A stretch of 9,544 nt of DNA from Spirochaetota bacterium. Lineage in GTDB: Bacteria; Spirochaetota; UBA4802; UB4802. Position 1 is the first letter of the stretch, and every line of letters starts with the position of its first letter. The position numbers and the translations under genes are program-made. The stretch is from positions 1 to 9,544 of the forward strand of contig JAKPOE010000246.1 of NCBI GenBank assembly GCA_029548025.1. Reading direction: 5' to 3'. The notes under the pieces were generated by a model. The model saw only the letters and a list, made by a program, of their open reading frames with translations. It had not been told where the DNA came from and ran no database searches. Of the stretch, positions 8,693-9,544 are shown piece by piece.

Positions 8693-8731
8693 TGCGAGTT
8701 CTATAACAGACAGGAAATTATATTTTATATT

Positions 8732-8760
8732 AATATACTCAATTTATTTCCAATCGTCAA
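8732..8760 (-). promoter_or_regulatory. clpB sigma70-type promoter
   Basis: On the minus strand, TTGACG (8760-8755) and TATATT (8737-8732) are separated by exactly 17 bases; each hexamer is one base from consensus. The -10 lies within a 12-bp palindrome, TATATTAATATA (8737-8726). The -35 starts 3 bases after the stop codon of the upstream gene. The predicted leader is about 130 bases. A second TATAAT at 8722-8717 has no suitable -35. The housekeeping type of promoter implies that any heat induction works by relief of repression rather than by a sigma32 promoter. Confidence 0.75.
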
Positions 8761-8763
8761 GTA

Positions 8764-9544
8764 TTATTTATTTCGGATATCTTCTTCTCCCGACAATGGT
8801 ATAATCTGCTTTACCGTAACAGGAATAAACCATAGGGGAGGATTAAAAAATCCTTTCCATTGCGGGCGCTGAATAATATCCTTCACCGTTAATTTTAGCA
8901 TTGATGGAATATGACTACCCGGCAGCCCAACTACTGCAACCGGTAAAAGTCCCACCCCATAGGGTGCACCTAAATCCTGTTTTGGAGAAATGCCAACATA
9001 CATGCGCATGTGTTGATTCTCTGCTAAATAGTTGAGGATTCTTTTATCCGCAACCGGCAGCCATAGCGAGTATCCGCCATCAGCAATAAGAACACGGGCA
9101 ATTACCTGACCAGTCAGTTTATTGTTATGTGCAATAGTCTGGCATATATCAACGATATTATTTTCCAACTCTTCTGCATTGAGTATTTTTATTGCTGTTT
9201 GCTTTGGATACAGCGCAGGCAGTTCATACGGCAGAGCATTCTGTACACCAAACACCTCGGCAACAAAAGGTTTTGCTGCCTTCGTCTTTGTAGCGGTCAC
9301 ACCATCCTTCCATCGGTCACCTGCATCACCATGGAATATCCTTCCAGCTTCGCAAAACACATCAACTGGATTTCCATAAACATCATACATCCTCTGCCTG
9401 TATGTCACATCATAGTAACTATCGCCAATAAACGATAACGCTGTGCGCTCAGTATGGGTTAAACCTCCTGTGCCAATCACATACAGCGTTATGCCCTTTT
9501 TCTTGATAAGGTAACGAAGTGAACGTGCATTGCTGTAATCGCAC
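8764..9544 (-). CDS. Unrecognised protein, C-terminal 259 residues, 5' end outside window
   Basis: The frame is open from the window edge to TAA at 8766-8764, so the start lies beyond 9544; a GTG at 9480 is internal, with the frame continuing upstream through 21 further codons. I do not recognise the family. The visible part begins with alternating helix and strand, including GITLYVIGTGG (17-27) and FIGDSYYDV (38-46). Next comes an Asp/Gly-rich stretch, FHGDAGDRWKDG (70-81). A later hydrophobic segment, GVGLLPVAVVGLPG, is too short and Pro/Gly-rich for a membrane helix. The tail is rich in Pro and Trp (QRPQWKGFFNPPLWFIP) before a charged end. GDSYYD recalls HAD or GDSL hydrolase motifs, but the other motifs of those families are not seen. 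Codon use and composition match the neighbours. No terminator follows; the clpB promoter begins at once. Confidence 0.85.
   Translation of the reverse strand, partial: CDYSNARSLRYLIKKKGITLYVIGTGGLTHTERTALSFIGDSYYDVTYRQRMYDVYGNPVDVFCEAGRIFHGDAGDRWKDGVTATKTKAAKPFVAEVFGVQNALPYELPALYPKQTAIKILNAEELENNIVDICQTIAHNNKLTGQVIARVLIADGGYSLWLPVADKRILNYLAENQHMRMYVGISPKQDLGAPYGVGLLPVAVVGLPGSHIPSMLKLTVKDIIQRPQWKGFFNPPLWFIPVTVKQIIPLSGEEDIRNK

Noticed and set aside
8764..9480. A complete 238-residue gene starting at GTG 9480
   Set aside because: The frame remains open through 21 more codons to the window edge, there is no ribosome binding site before the GTG, and the sequence around it (GITLYVIGTGG) reads as the interior of a folded domain.

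Overview
This window is a stretch of bacterial chromosome with moderately AT-rich DNA and high coding density. All four recognisable genes lie on the minus strand, so they read from right to left. In transcription order they are: the C-terminal part of an unrecognised protein (9544-8764), the disaggregase gene clpB (8595-5986), a 1465-residue protein with a pyruvate phosphate dikinase (PPDK)-like C-terminal third (5703-1306), and a divergent glyceraldehyde-3-phosphate dehydrogenase cut by the window edge (1127-1). There are no rRNA or tRNA genes, insertion sequences, CRISPR arrays or other signs of an accessory island. The host phylum cannot be fixed from these sequences; a spirochaete or another Gram-negative lineage is only a guess.

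The genes look like separate transcription units rather than one operon. clpB has its own sigma70-type promoter just after the upstream gene's stop codon. A perfect 9-base half of the CIRCE heat-shock operator sits in its leader, and an almost textbook rho-independent terminator follows its stop. The 282-base gap between clpB and the PPDK-like gene holds that terminator, an imperfect palindromic repeat of about 70 bases, and a second inverted repeat near the candidate promoter region of the PPDK-like gene. The 178-base gap before the GAPDH gene has a good -10 box and a strong ribosome binding site. The third gap is the 150-base clpB leader. No gap exceeds 300 bases.

The most unusual gene is the 1465-residue protein. 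Its first roughly 940 residues are a helix-rich region I cannot assign. They are followed by a complete-looking PPDK-type ATP-grasp domain and a phosphohistidine domain with the catalytic His, and then the protein stops. The PEP/pyruvate-binding barrel of a real PPDK is absent. It should therefore be able to bind ATP and carry a phosphohistidine, but the acceptor is unknown. Its neighbour, the GAPDH, keeps the catalytic Cys and His but lacks the usual NAD-selecting Asp and carries Arg-Lys nearby, which suggests NADP use. A functional link between these two genes is possible but rests only on adjacency.
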